This document shows positions 9,040 to 17,820 of a stretch of 64,000 nt of DNA, one piece after another. The position numbers were made by a program, and so were the translations under genes. The DNA is from an uncultured Oscillospiraceae bacterium (GTDB taxonomy: Bacteria > Bacillota > Clostridia > Oscillospirales > Ruminococcaceae). The stretch lies in assembly GCA_934481445.1 (NCBI GenBank), contig CAKSPC010000001.1:54462-118461 (forward strand). Direction: 5' to 3'. Each line of letters opens with the position of its first letter. Within the stretch, counting starts at the first letter, position 1. The notes beneath the pieces were generated by a model, which saw nothing but the letters and a program-made list of their open reading frames with translations, had not been told where the DNA came from and searched no databases.

Positions 9040-10470
9040 TTAAGAGCCGAGCGCGGCTTCCAGCATATCCACGCTGTACTGGACGTGCATATCTATCTGC
9101 TGCGCGGGAATAGGCGATGCCGCCTGACAGTCAAGGCGGAACATACCGCCCATAAGGTTGGTCACGGGGTTAAGTTCATCGGAATATGCGATCTCGCCGC
9201 CGTAAAGCTTTCCCTCCGCCGTAAGTCCGTTGAGCCATGCGTTAAACGCATTGATGATAGCGTCGCGCAGCGCAGGCGTAAGCGGCTTGTCGATGTACTG
9301 CCAGAATGTATTGATAAACGTGTTGCATATCCAGTCCTGCACGCGGTTCGTGCATATAAACATTCTCGCAACATCGGAAGATTTGGGATAACAGCCGAGA
9401 TAGTTTCCCCAAAGGGTCCATCCGCCGTTGTTGAGTACGGTGACAACTCCCGCGGAAACGCTGATAATATCAGCCTGCGGAAGCGACAGAGTGACCTCGG
9501 TGCCGTCCGCGCACACCGCAGCGGTGATGGATATCTCCTTGTTCGACGGTGACTCATACGGGCAGTCCGCGTTGTCGGAGTCAACCTTTGCGATAAGGCC
9601 GCACACGATAACCGACAGGTCAAACAGGTAATCGCCGTTTTTGACCATCGGCCAGCATACGATCATATCCTCGCTTGTGTAACCGTTATCGTTTTTGTAC
9701 TTAAGTACCTTTGAGTAGTCGCCGGTTGTATTTGTGTCGATGTCCACGACTGCCTTTGCGCGGAAAAGTCCGTTGATGCTCGGTGCTTTCGCCGCCATCA
9801 CCGCCGCGACCGCGGGCGCAGACGACCATCCGGGCGCACAAAGCAGATCGGGGACTATGCCGACCGCACTGCGGCACATCTCCACAGTTTCAACCGCTGT
9901 TTCAACGGTTTCGGCGGTTATCGCCGAAAGGTCTGCCACGTCATACCCGACCTTAAACTTGTCTGCGCTGTAACTTGCCGAGGTCGAGAGGATCTCAATG
10001 CACAGCGCCTTGTCGGTGTAGTATGCTTCAAAATCCACACCCTTTGTCAGAGCCACAGAGCCCGCCGAAGCAGCCACCGTAAGCCCGTCGTTGATGATAG
10101 CGTCCGCCGTGATCTCGATGATGTGGTCGACCGCCGTAAATTCCGCTGCCTCCACTGCCTTCTTGTGCTTCGCGGGGTCATAGATGTTGTAGAAAATTGC
10201 GGGCGACATACCCATCATCTTGTGGTATGCATACATTGCCTGACAAAGGCTCCACTTAGGTGTGCCGTCCCCGTTCCTCCACTCGTCGCTGTATCCGCCA
10301 AGTTCCTTTGCGGAAGCAAAGGATTCCGCAAGCTGAGGCTTTCCAGTGTATCCCTTGCCGCGATGGCAGGGCCACGCGCCGATAAAATAAGGGATACCGA
10401 CCGCCGCGGTCTGCACCGCAACAACGCCCGTATCGTCCTTGTATGTGTTTATGCCATGTCTTAAAGCCAC
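9040..10470 (-). CDS. Contractile tail sheath protein (gpFI-like)
   Basis: The 476-residue protein is a phage tail sheath. The N-terminus HGINTYKDDTGVVAV matches the family start, and the C-terminal third (ARMFICTNRVQDWICNTF, then KPLTPALRDAIINAFNAWLNGL) is the conserved polymerising domain. Its presence shows a contractile tail, hence myovirus morphology. It is followed by the tube gene after 17 bases. Confidence 0.95.
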   Translation of the reverse strand: MALRHGINTYKDDTGVVAVQTAAVGIPYFIGAWPCHRGKGYTGKPQLAESFASAKELGGYSDEWRNGDGTPKWSLCQAMYAYHKMMGMSPAIFYNIYDPAKHKKAVEAAEFTAVDHIIEITADAIINDGLTVAASAGSVALTKGVDFEAYYTDKALCIEILSTSASYSADKFKVGYDVADLSAITAETVETAVETVEMCRSAVGIVPDLLCAPGWSSAPAVAAVMAAKAPSINGLFRAKAVVDIDTNTTGDYSKVLKYKNDNGYTSEDMIVCWPMVKNGDYLFDLSVIVCGLIAKVDSDNADCPYESPSNKEISITAAVCADGTEVTLSLPQADIISVSAGVVTVLNNGGWTLWGNYLGCYPKSSDVARMFICTNRVQDWICNTFINTFWQYIDKPLTPALRDAIINAFNAWLNGLTAEGKLYGGEIAYSDELNPVTNLMGGMFRLDCQAASPIPAQQIDMHVQYSVDMLEAALGS

Positions 10471-10472
10471 AG

Positions 10473-10817
10473 TTAATCCTCCTTACCCGTGATTTTCTTG
10501 ATAAGCGCGGCATACGGGATGTATATTCCGCGCTTTTCCTTAAGGTCGTTCTTCGCTTTTGCGATATCGCGGTCTGCAACAATAAGCCGCTCTATCTGCG
10601 GATACTGCTCCACAGCGCCGCCGAGCGAGCTCACCGCATCAGCCTTTGAGCCCGCAAAGATCCTGCCGTTTGTCACCGCGCCGCGTATCGAGGGTCCTAA
10701 GTATACCCATACCCTCGGCTCGTCCGCCGCAGGCGGCTTTGCCTGCTCGGGCTCAGGCGGTGCGACCTCATTCACGGCTTCAACGTTTTTTTCAAAAACT
10801 TCGTTTTTCCTTGCCAA
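10473..10817 (-). CDS. Small phage structural-region protein, unknown
   Basis: A TTG at 10817, 9 bases after GGAGG, gives 114 residues. The N-terminal 40 residues are Glu/Pro/Ala-rich and likely disordered; the rest (VWVYLGPSIRGAV onward, ending LKEKRGIYIPYAALIKKI) looks folded. Proteins of this kind regularly precede the sheath gene in Clostridia prophages, and a role in head-tail or tail completion is inferred only from position. It overlaps the previous gene by 26 bases. Confidence 0.7.
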   Translation of the reverse strand: MARKNEVFEKNVEAVNEVAPPEPEQAKPPAADEPRVWVYLGPSIRGAVTNGRIFAGSKADAVSSLGGAVEQYPQIERLIVADRDIAKAKNDLKEKRGIYIPYAALIKKITGKED

Positions 10818-11307
10818 AGAAATCAACCTCCCTCTGTATTGGTTTGATGTGGAATGTGCCTATCATTTCTCCCGCAAAATACGGTGCGGTATCATCGGGA
10901 TAGACGACCGATTCGACGCCTTCGTGCTCGTCAAGCACGAATTCTTTACCTATCTGCACCTGTTCAAGCAGCCGCTCCTGCACCCTGTCCATAAGGTTAA
11001 GGAGCATTACCGCTCCGTCCTGCTCATCCTGCGAGTAAACGCAGAATATAAAGCGCACCGCCGCGGTGTATTCGGGGTTCGGATAGCCGTTCTCGCTCCG
11101 CCGGTGCTTGCTGTCGATAAACTGAACGATGATATACGGTGCAAGCTTTTTCGCCGAACTGCTGTCGGGCAGCCGCATAAGATAAACATCGGGGACGCGG
11201 CTTCTTTCTTTCGTGTCGCCCTTTTGGACGGCTTCGGGAAGCGCCATATTCTTCACCGCGTCCTCGCAGAATGCTTTAAGTTCCTGTATAAGCTTTACTC
11301 TTGTCAT
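10792..11307 (-). CDS. Probable tail completion / head-tail protein
   Basis: ATG at 11307, 11 bases after GGAGG, gives 171 residues; an in-frame TTG upstream would sit on that ribosome site and is less likely. The strand-rich body (YIIVQFIDSKH, AAVRFIFCVYSQDEQDG, LDEHEGVESVVYPD) is typical of small proteins between joining proteins and sheath genes. I do not recognise a specific family. Confidence 0.72.
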   Translation of the reverse strand: MTRVKLIQELKAFCEDAVKNMALPEAVQKGDTKERSRVPDVYLMRLPDSSSAKKLAPYIIVQFIDSKHRRSENGYPNPEYTAAVRFIFCVYSQDEQDGAVMLLNLMDRVQERLLEQVQIGKEFVLDEHEGVESVVYPDDTAPYFAGEMIGTFHIKPIQREVDFFGKEKRSF

Positions 11308-11312
11308 CGTAC

Positions 11313-11930
11313 CTACTGCCTCCAACCGTTAAGCAGCGCTGTAATTTCGTGCTCCATGCGCTCCTCGAAAACCCTGCGGACATTGTCGCCGATGGTGTTT
11401 GCAAGCTCGGGATTTGCCCCCATCATCTGAGGTACCGACGGACCGTACTCCTGCTTTATCGGCAGTCTGCCTGTCCCGTATCGCTCAAAAAGCCCGATGT
11501 GTCCGCTGTCCATCGTTGCCTTAAAAACGTGTTTAAGCGTATCCCCTGCGGAATTGCGCTTGACCTGCACCCTGTACAGTCCCGAACCCGTGATTTTCGC
11601 GTTGAACCGTATGAGCGGGATATGACGTCCGCGGAACTTAAGCCCAACGCTTATTTCATCACCGTTTTTTTCTATGTGCTGCGAGGATTTGGTGTATTTC
11701 TTAAAGTCGGACGTGTTGAGCGTGTAGCCCTTGTTGACTTCCCGCGCCGCTGCCGCCGTGCCGCTCGTTGCAGCACGGGTCAGCGAGGAGCTTGCCGCCT
11801 TTTCGACCCCGCCGGGTATTCCGGCTAAAAGCTTGGTCGCTCTTTCGAGCGCCTTAGAGCCGCCCGAATCATCCGAAAGCGACACATTGACGATACCCGA
11901 ATAATTCCCGCCCGAATAGCTGTCACTCAT
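11313..11930 (-). CDS. Minor tail protein Z-like (tail completion)
   Basis: The 205-residue protein resembles prophage minor tail protein Z: an Ala/Ser-rich helical N-terminus (ALERATKLLAGIPGGVEKAA, then AAREVNKGY) and a strand-rich middle with KFRGRHIPLIRF. In lambda, gpZ works at the tail end that joins the head. Position after the head-tail joiner and before the completion protein fits that role. It overlaps the upstream gene by 8 bases. Confidence 0.62.
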   Translation of the reverse strand: MSDSYSGGNYSGIVNVSLSDDSGGSKALERATKLLAGIPGGVEKAASSSLTRAATSGTAAAAREVNKGYTLNTSDFKKYTKSSQHIEKNGDEISVGLKFRGRHIPLIRFNAKITGSGLYRVQVKRNSAGDTLKHVFKATMDSGHIGLFERYGTGRLPIKQEYGPSVPQMMGANPELANTIGDNVRRVFEERMEHEITALLNGWRQ

Positions 11931-12291
11931 CGTAATACCTCAATTCCAGCGTAATAAGCCCCATCTCGCATTTTGATGTCACGACCGAGTACCTGCGGAA
12001 AAACGGCTTTCCCAGTGCCTCGCCGTCATCTATCTCAAAGATGTGACCCTGCTCGGGGATCACCCCGTCAAGGTCTTTCTCGTTGATGTACGCAACGGCG
12101 GTCACAAGGTATATTCCCTCCGCATGGTCGCTCTGCACGACCGTCCTGTCGGACTGCTTGACCTTTTGGAGTATGAGAGGTATATCCCTATATACCTCTC
12201 CGTCATATTTCACCGTGTGGCTTTCCGCAAATTCCTCGGTATTCATCAGTACGCTTGCGATATCGGACTTTACCATGTCCTTAAAGCCCAT
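11923..12291 (-). CDS. Head-tail joining protein (gpFII/FII-like)
   Basis: The 122-residue protein has the small beta-barrel profile of lambda FII-type joining proteins, with IPLILQKVKQSDRTVVQSDH and AYINEKDLDGVIPEQGH segments. The family attaches the finished head to the tail. The assignment depends on order (capsid, helical head-tail protein, this gene, gpZ-like) and on general shape, not on a signature residue. Its stop overlaps the next gene start. Confidence 0.55.
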   Translation of the reverse strand: MGFKDMVKSDIASVLMNTEEFAESHTVKYDGEVYRDIPLILQKVKQSDRTVVQSDHAEGIYLVTAVAYINEKDLDGVIPEQGHIFEIDDGEALGKPFFRRYSVVTSKCEMGLITLELRYYDE

Positions 12292-12683
12292 TACTCGCCC
12301 TCCGCCTCATCGGGCAGTGCGTCGGCAAAAAAGTTGTCAAGCGCCTTTATAATATCCTGCTTTGTCGCCGCCGCAGGGACATCAATGCCGTACTCCTTTG
12401 CAATTGATTGCAAATCGGCCTTTGTACTTTCCACGCTGTACTGCGGTATGCCAAAATTATCGCCGCCGGCGCTTTCGGCATTACCGTTGTCATTACTTTT
12501 GTCATTACTTTCGGGCTGTTCGCCGCCGAAAACGGCGGCGCCCACATTCTCCGCGATACCCTCGCGGATAAGCCTTGCCCCCAGCTCGTCATCCACCTCA
12601 AAAGGCGGGTCATGCGGAGATTTGGGCTTAATAATACCGTCGACCGCAAGGCCAAACGTCGTATTCATAATTTTTATCAGCAT
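12291..12683 (-). CDS. Phage head-region protein with C-terminal HeH/SAP-like helices
   Basis: ATG at 12683 follows GGAGGGCGCT. The 130-residue product has an N-terminal segment resembling capsid-region proteins, a Ser/Asn/Asp-rich linker, and a C-terminal helix-extended-helix unit (TKADLQSIAKEYGIDVPAAA, then a second helix) like those in phage head-tail adaptors and Rho-N or SAP modules. It probably aids head completion or DNA retention; the exact role is not known to me. Confidence 0.65.
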   Translation of the reverse strand: MLIKIMNTTFGLAVDGIIKPKSPHDPPFEVDDELGARLIREGIAENVGAAVFGGEQPESNDKSNDNGNAESAGGDNFGIPQYSVESTKADLQSIAKEYGIDVPAAATKQDIIKALDNFFADALPDEAEGE

Positions 12684-12695
12684 AGCGCCCTCCTA

Positions 12696-13772
12696 TCAGC
12701 TTACTACCGCCGCCGCAAAGATGTACGGCGTGTAAAGCTTGGGCATTGCGATAGGTCTGGAGTACAGCTCGATAGCTCTTGTGTTGTGGGGATTGTCCAC
12801 AAACAGCTTAGACACCCTCGACTTTGCGATCGTATCAAAGTTCTCGCTGCCGTAGGGCATGAGGGTGACCGCGCTGTAAGCTACGCGGCCGCAGTTCGGG
12901 AATGTGACCATAGCCGCGTCCTTCGGGAAGTAACTCTGCGTCCTGCCGTCCTTGTCCTCATACTTGTGGCCAACTACGATTACGCGCAGCTTGTGACCGC
13001 GGAAATTGAAAGAGCCGAGTTCGTTGATGCCGGGCGTCACGATATGCTCGTTCACGCTGCCGAAGTTTATCGCAAGATTTATGTCAAGCATCTTGCGGAG
13101 CTCCTCGTTTTTGTAAAAAACGTCCGCAACATCTGTGCCGATAAGCAGGTCGGCGGGCGCCATGCCACGGTCGGAAAGCAGCTCGCACATCGCGTGAACA
13201 TCGCCGATGATATTTGCGTTCGCACTGTTCCATTTGTTCTGCACGGTGTATGTATGCTCGGATACGCTGTCGTAATACTGGATGTGCTTGACGTTGCCGG
13301 GGGTATTGATGTCAATGTACTCCTGCATGGTGATCGCGTTGTTCTGCATTACCTGTGCACACATCCACTCGATACGGCGGCGCGTTCTCATTTCAAGGTC
13401 CGCAAGATCTTCCGCAAGCAGGCGTATTGCCCTCTGTGCGGGTGTCGACCCTGTCACAAGCGGCTCGCCGAAACCGCGCTGCGAAAGCTCGTCAGCCGTA
13501 AGCGGGCGCTTTTCGGCAATGTATGCCGGTCTGAATTCCGACATTGTGTAGCCGTCGCGCTCTACCGCGATAGCGCCGCCGCGCTCGGGTACGAAGTTTG
13601 CAAGCTTGCGCTGACCGCCCTTTTTGTATTCCACAAGCACCGAGTCTTCGGTGTGGATATCGTTTCTTCCTGTGGTAAAATAACGATCGCTGAAAAACAT
13701 CGTTTCGGGCTTCGTGTTTTCAAGGATGCTTTCCAGCACATAAGATTTTGTAATATCTATATTTACAGCCAT
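12696..13772 (-). CDS. Major capsid protein (phage capsid E family)
   Basis: The 358-residue protein has the hallmarks of the lambda gpE family: MFFSDRYFTTGRNDIHTEDS near the N-terminus, RPLTADELSQRGFGEP at about 85, the ADLEMRTRRRIEWMCAQ helix at about 130, and a C-terminal VDNPHNTRAIELYSRPI. Length is close to lambda gpE (341). It forms the icosahedral shell and follows the decoration protein gene by 15 bases. Confidence 0.93.
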   Translation of the reverse strand: MAVNIDITKSYVLESILENTKPETMFFSDRYFTTGRNDIHTEDSVLVEYKKGGQRKLANFVPERGGAIAVERDGYTMSEFRPAYIAEKRPLTADELSQRGFGEPLVTGSTPAQRAIRLLAEDLADLEMRTRRRIEWMCAQVMQNNAITMQEYIDINTPGNVKHIQYYDSVSEHTYTVQNKWNSANANIIGDVHAMCELLSDRGMAPADLLIGTDVADVFYKNEELRKMLDINLAINFGSVNEHIVTPGINELGSFNFRGHKLRVIVVGHKYEDKDGRTQSYFPKDAAMVTFPNCGRVAYSAVTLMPYGSENFDTIAKSRVSKLFVDNPHNTRAIELYSRPIAMPKLYTPYIFAAAVVS

Positions 13773-13787
13773 ATTGCCCTCCTGTTT

Positions 13788-14189
13788 TTAGTTAGAGTCT
13801 GCGGCGGTAAATTCGATGCCGTACTTGCGCAGGGTATCCTTGTCCGCCTCTGTCATCTGATAACTCTTCTTGAGAATTATCTTATTTGTGTTAAAAAGCC
13901 CGCCGATGTATATCGTCGTGTTTACATCCTCGTCCTCGGGCACTGTGATGTCATCGGTAAGGATGCCGTAAGGCTCAAGCACCTCGCTGTCGCTTTCCGA
14001 AGATGATGCTGCCGTGCCGAGGATAACTAACGTGCCGTCCTTAGAGGACTTTGCAAGCACCGTGCCGCGCTTAAGCGCTCCTGTGTTCTTGCGTAGCTTA
14101 CCCGTTCCGACCCTTAACGCAGGGTCGGTGCCCGCGATAAGGTTGTCGGCGGAAACAGCGCCAAGCTTTTTAAGCAGTTCAGTCGTCAT
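13788..14189 (-). CDS. Head decoration protein (gpD family)
   Basis: ATG at 14189, 9 bases after GGAGG, gives 133 residues; a GTG three codons upstream is too close to the ribosome site. The middle (RKNTGALKRGTVLAKSSKDG, then PYGILTDDITVPEDED) is typical of lambda gpD-type capsid-stabilising trimers. It lies between protease/scaffold and capsid genes, the standard C-D-E order. Confidence 0.85.
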   Translation of the reverse strand: MTTELLKKLGAVSADNLIAGTDPALRVGTGKLRKNTGALKRGTVLAKSSKDGTLVILGTAASSSESDSEVLEPYGILTDDITVPEDEDVNTTIYIGGLFNTNKIILKKSYQMTEADKDTLRKYGIEFTAADSN

Positions 14190-14190
14190 A

Positions 14191-15474
14191 TCACTCACCC
14201 TCCTTCAGTATGCCGGCGATAAACTCGTCTACCTCGTTCTTCACCTTTTCCTCGTTCTCGCCCTTGCCGGTGATGTCGTCCTGCGGAGCTACCGCCTTGA
14301 CCTTACCCGCGCCCGAATTCTCATAGTCTGCATTCATATCCGCAAGAAAATTCGCGCCCTTCTTTGCGTTCTCCGTCATCGCCTTGTAAGCGAGTTCTTC
14401 CGCCGTGCACGGGTTCTTGTACTTCGCGTCGGCAAGGAGTTCGGGGCTTACCTGTCCGGCAATAGCCTCGATCTTCTCAAGCCTCTCGCGCTCCGCCTTG
14501 AGCGCCGCCTGCACCGCCGTATCTGCCGTGTTCGCGTTTTCTCCTGCAATTGATTTCCTTATCTCTGCCTCAATACTTGCGGCAAGCGTCGGATTTTCCT
14601 TCTGCAGTTCAGCAAGATTTTCTGCCATGATCGTTTTACCTCCCTCATTCGTGTCGTTCGGAATTGTATTTGCATTCCCCGCGCCGATGTCGGCGTCGGG
14701 CATTAATGCTGTGTTTTCTGTGCCCTGTTTGGGCATTGATGCAACAGGGATATATTCGGGGCAAAGCGCTCCGTGCAGCTTTATACAGCTGTCGTTGACA
14801 TACAATGCCGTCCTGTCCGCCGAAGCGGCTATCTTGACATTGCTTTCCCCCTCGACAAGCTCGTCCACAAAGCCCTGTTCCTTTGCTTCCGCTCCCGTCA
14901 TAAAGGTTTCTGCGGACATAAGTTCAAGCAGCTCCTCATCTGTTTTGCCTGTCTTGCGCTTATACGCCGCGACGATTGCCCTGTCATAAGCATCGTTCGC
15001 CGCTGCCGCCTTTCTCAGATCATCCGCGTTGTAAAAGCCAAACAGCATCGCACTTGCTTTGTGTATCATAATCAGCGAGCCGGCATATGCCTTGATCTTA
15101 TCCGCCGCGCACATGATGTGCGAGCCTGCCGACATTGCCACGCCGTCCACTATGCAGGTTATCTGCATCCCGTTTTTGGCAAGTTCGCGCAGTCGGTTGT
15201 GTATGATTATCGCCACATTGCATTCTCCGCCGCAGCTGTTAAGCCTGATGTTGAGTGACTTGCACTTTGCAATTTTGGCAATGTCCGTCAGTATCTCGTC
15301 CTGTACTATGTAGCTGCCCTTACTCTCGGCGCCGGTTTTCCAGTCGCGCGGTCTGCTGCTCACGACATTTCCGTACAGTGTCATTTCCGCACCGCCTGTT
15401 TCGGTCTGCGCATTTACGGTGTATCCCTCGCGCTTTGCCGCTAAAAACGGTGCCGATTTACTTGTTTTCGGCAT
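14191..15474 (-). CDS. ClpP-type head maturation protease with C-terminal scaffold
   Basis: Start taken at ATG 15474, nine bases after a GGGGG site (an ATG three codons earlier is possible). Residues about 25 to 210 form a ClpP/S14-type domain: LNSCGGECNVA, then VDGVAMSAGSHIM with the likely Ser nucleophile near residue 115, and MIHKASA with the His near 138. Residues about 260 to 427 are helical and charged, the scaffold part. The protease trims scaffold and portal during head assembly. The start overlaps the portal stop by 17 bases. Confidence 0.9.
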   Translation of the reverse strand: MPKTSKSAPFLAAKREGYTVNAQTETGGAEMTLYGNVVSSRPRDWKTGAESKGSYIVQDEILTDIAKIAKCKSLNIRLNSCGGECNVAIIIHNRLRELAKNGMQITCIVDGVAMSAGSHIMCAADKIKAYAGSLIMIHKASAMLFGFYNADDLRKAAAANDAYDRAIVAAYKRKTGKTDEELLELMSAETFMTGAEAKEQGFVDELVEGESNVKIAASADRTALYVNDSCIKLHGALCPEYIPVASMPKQGTENTALMPDADIGAGNANTIPNDTNEGGKTIMAENLAELQKENPTLAASIEAEIRKSIAGENANTADTAVQAALKAERERLEKIEAIAGQVSPELLADAKYKNPCTAEELAYKAMTENAKKGANFLADMNADYENSGAGKVKAVAPQDDITGKGENEEKVKNEVDEFIAGILKEGE

Positions 15475-16957
15475 TTCCGCCATCCCCCTTCTTTTCCGCG
15501 GGAATCGTAATAATGGTCTTCATCAGCTCGTTCTCCGCCGCAAGAGCCGCCATATTGTCCTCCCAGTTTTCGCCGTAATACTCCCTTGTGATTTGCTCGT
15601 TTGTCTTCCAGCCCTGCTTTACAAGCATTGTGTTTGCATTAGCCTCCTTCAAGGGGTCGAGCTGTGTCTGCGCGGGACCGTCCCAGCGCGCACCGCACCA
15701 TGCCGCTCTGATAAGGGGGTCGTCAAAAAAGCCCGGGGCAAGTATTCTCCCGCGCGCCACTGCTTCCGCAAGCCAAACCTCATAAACGGGCTGGCAGAAA
15801 TCATTCACAAACCACGACCGCCGCATTTTAATGACTTCCCAAGCTTCTTCGATCGCGCCCTTTGATGCCGAGTACGAAGCCGTGAACTCTTTCAGCAGGA
15901 CTTCGTGCGGCATTTCAAGCGCCGCGCCTATCTGCCGCGTTATCGCATTTGTAAAGGTTTCGAACCCCGCCGTCGGAATATTCGGGTTTCCAAATACGAT
16001 TTTTTCGCCCCTTTTAAGCTTTGTAATGTTGCCGGGCGCCATCTCGCGGTCGATATCATCCTCGAATTCGTCATTTTCGTTTTTGTCGTAATTCGGCATG
16101 GATGTGGAGTCCGTATCGGTTTCCACCCATCCCGTAAAGTAGGTCTGTATGATGGCAGCCGTCAGTTCGCTTTCCGTGTACCTGCGGTTCTGCAAAAGCA
16201 TTTCGATAACCGGTGCCAGATAGGTAACGCCCCTATATTGATCGGGGCGTTCTGCGTCCATAATTTGCAGTACATTCGGCAAGCCCGTTTTTTCGCTTAC
16301 CGCCTCAACGCGCTTCCATTCCGTGTTTTTTCCGGTGTATGAGTTGGGATAGTTGTTGCATATGTGATAAGCCACCACCCTGCCGCTCTCGTTGACCTCA
16401 ATGCCGTCATGGACATCATTATCGCCGTATTTTCCTTCCGTCGCGGAAAAGATACCGTAAGATATCGTGCAGTTAGGCGTGCACACCCTGTCCGCCTCTA
16501 TAAGCTGGATACAAAGCGAGTACGGATTGAGCACAGTAGGCTCCTGCCGCTTGAGCAGTACAAATACATCGCCGCTCATCAGCCACGACATGACCGCAAG
16601 CTGCTGGAGCTCGTAAAAATTGTTGACCCCGAGTGCGTCGCAGGACATCTTGTTCAAGCACCACGCGCGAAATTCCGCCTCTGTCCGCTTGCACCATTTC
16701 CTTGCTTCCGCCGCCGAAATACCAAGTAGCGCATTGTCCAAGCAGCATTTCATCCGCAGCCCCGGGCCAACTATCTTTGTGCGGTTTGTGTTAACGGCCG
16801 CCGCCGCTATCGGGGATGCCATGTAAAGCATTCTCCCCCTCTGCCGCATGGTTGCGTTGTGAAAATCAATATCTTCGGTCGGTGCACCCGAACGGGCAAC
16901 AAATGCCTTTAACGCCCGTTTTGTCAAAGATGCGCCCGCGTCACCATAGCCGCTCAT
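15458..16957 (-). CDS. Portal protein (lambda gpB family)
   Basis: ATG at 16957 follows GGGGGTGG and gives 499 residues; an upstream ATG 21 codons earlier lacks a ribosome site. Hallmarks of the lambda portal family are ARKWCKRTEAEFRAWCL, SGDVFVLLKRQ near 160, and the C-terminal EMPHEVLLKEFTASYSASKG block near 390. It forms the dodecameric DNA entry ring. The gene sits just downstream of the inverted moron cassette and a minus-strand terminator, so its expression needs readthrough or its own promoter. Confidence 0.92.
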   Translation of the reverse strand: MSGYGDAGASLTKRALKAFVARSGAPTEDIDFHNATMRQRGRMLYMASPIAAAAVNTNRTKIVGPGLRMKCCLDNALLGISAAEARKWCKRTEAEFRAWCLNKMSCDALGVNNFYELQQLAVMSWLMSGDVFVLLKRQEPTVLNPYSLCIQLIEADRVCTPNCTISYGIFSATEGKYGDNDVHDGIEVNESGRVVAYHICNNYPNSYTGKNTEWKRVEAVSEKTGLPNVLQIMDAERPDQYRGVTYLAPVIEMLLQNRRYTESELTAAIIQTYFTGWVETDTDSTSMPNYDKNENDEFEDDIDREMAPGNITKLKRGEKIVFGNPNIPTAGFETFTNAITRQIGAALEMPHEVLLKEFTASYSASKGAIEEAWEVIKMRRSWFVNDFCQPVYEVWLAEAVARGRILAPGFFDDPLIRAAWCGARWDGPAQTQLDPLKEANANTMLVKQGWKTNEQITREYYGENWEDNMAALAAENELMKTIITIPAEKKGDGGNAENK

Positions 16958-17088
16958 TTTGTCCACCCCCTTTTTGGAAATAACAAAGGCATGCCCTATT
17001 AAAAACGTGCCTTTATGCATTTATTAAATTGTAAAATTGTTAGACGGCAATTGCGGCTCCTGCACCGCTTTCGCCCATAAAAAAAGCA

Positions 17089-17113
17089 CCTTTTTCAAGG
17101 TGCAAAAAATATG
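17089..17113 (-). terminator. Rho-independent terminator upstream of portal
   Basis: On the minus strand a 6-bp GCACCT/AGGTGC stem with a 6-base loop is followed by seven T. It points along the late operon, between the gpW-like gene and portal, on the edge of the inverted cassette. Late transcription must pass it, which suggests antitermination or leaky action. Confidence 0.65.
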
Positions 17114-17151
17114 AAATTTTGAGATTTTTTGATATTTTTTTAAAAAAAGCG

Positions 17152-17180
17152 TTGACAACCACGTAGAAATGTGGTATAAT
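17152..17180 (+). promoter_or_regulatory. Sigma-70 promoter of the moron cassette
   Basis: TTGACA at 17152 and TATAAT at 17175 are separated by exactly 17 bases and preceded by an A/T-rich stretch. The promoter faces against the late operon and drives three small plus-strand genes. Its consensus quality suggests expression in the lysogen. Confidence 0.85.
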
Positions 17181-17211
17181 ATATTCAGAAAGAACAAAGG
17201 AGGTGAAAAAC

Positions 17212-17334
17212 ATGGAGAACATTGCAAAAGCCTTGAAAGACCTGCAGAAAGCTCTTGAGGACAACCCAAACGTTAAAACCGTAAAGGTTACAATCACACT
17301 TCAAAAGCCGCCGGCAAAGAAATCCAAGGCTTAA
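17212..17334 (+). CDS. Small moron protein, 40 residues
   Basis: ATG at 17212 sits 7 bases after AAAGGAGGTG, and a consensus promoter lies 32 bases upstream. The product is helical at first (about 1 to 18), then a VKTVKVTITL strand and a Lys/Pro-rich tail. I do not recognise it. The strong translation and transcription signals support a real gene. Confidence 0.7.
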   Translation: MENIAKALKDLQKALEDNPNVKTVKVTITLQKPPAKKSKA

Positions 17335-17346
17335 CCCAATAGGCAG

Positions 17347-17366
17347 AGGGGAGCGGGCACTCCCCT
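17347..17366 (+). terminator. Hairpin after first moron gene
   Basis: AGGGGAG/CTCCCCT stem of 7 bp with a 6-base loop. The following bases are only moderately T-rich (a TTTTA run starts 15 bases later), so it may be partial, letting some transcription reach the next two genes. Confidence 0.5.
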
Positions 17367-17418
17367 CATAAGTCCTATTTTATCATACAATGAGTATTAT
17401 GTCAATAGGAGGATTTCC

Positions 17419-17592
17419 ATGAAAATTATCAAGGGCACAACCGAATATAGCGTTTCCGAGCGCTCAGAATACTGGACTGTATCATATTCCGCTGGAAAGT
17501 TAGTTGTCGAATACAAAATATTCAAGTCCGAATGTGCGACATTCGACGAACTGAAACAACGTATTCTCACATCTAACGAATTCGGAGGTTGA
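17419..17592 (+). CDS. Small moron protein, 57 residues
   Basis: ATG at 17419 lies 6 bases after AGGAGG. The product is a compact alpha/beta-type small protein with several Tyr/Trp residues (EYWTVSYSAGKLVVEYKIF) and a C-terminal helix. It stops 2 bases before the next ATG, so the pair is coupled to the regulator that follows. Function unknown; it may be a toxin, antitoxin or host-interaction factor, but nothing in the sequence decides this. Confidence 0.65.
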   Translation: MKIIKGTTEYSVSERSEYWTVSYSAGKLVVEYKIFKSECATFDELKQRILTSNEFGG

Positions 17593-17594
17593 TT

Positions 17595-17801
17595 ATGTTT
17601 CTGTATTTCAAGGCATACCGTCTGCACGCAAAAATCTCTGTTCCTAAAATGTCAGCGCTTAGCGGTTTATCAATAAGAACTATTGAGGATTTAGAAAAAC
17701 GCGGCGACTGCCTCGTTTCCAACGCTCTGAAAATTACCGATGCACTCGGCATCACCTTAAACGACCTACTGGCGCCGCCATCCGATGACAACGCAGAGTA
17801 A
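17595..17801 (+). CDS. XRE-type helix-turn-helix regulator (moron)
   Basis: ATG at 17595, 7 bases after GGAGG, gives 68 residues. The segment from about 14 to 60 is an XRE fold: ISVPKMSALSGLSIRTIEDL followed by KRGDCLVSNALKITDALGIT and LNDLLAP. It is DNA binding and may control its own cassette or the prophage. It sits in reverse orientation inside the head operon with its own promoter and terminator. Confidence 0.8.
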   Translation: MFLYFKAYRLHAKISVPKMSALSGLSIRTIEDLEKRGDCLVSNALKITDALGITLNDLLAPPSDDNAE

Positions 17802-17820
17802 GCCGTCCCCACACATCTAA

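Noticed and set aside
12408-14006. Plus-strand frame of 532 codons opposite the capsid genes
   Set aside because: Composition is typical of an antisense shadow of capsid E and its neighbours; those minus-strand genes are certain.
14773-15258. Plus-strand frame of 161 codons opposite the head protease
   Set aside because: Antisense shadow; the protease has Ser and His motifs in the minus strand.
17024-17297. Two minus-strand frames of 81 and 85 codons upstream of portal
   Set aside because: They run through a terminator and through the promoter and first gene of the plus-strand cassette, with no ribosome site.
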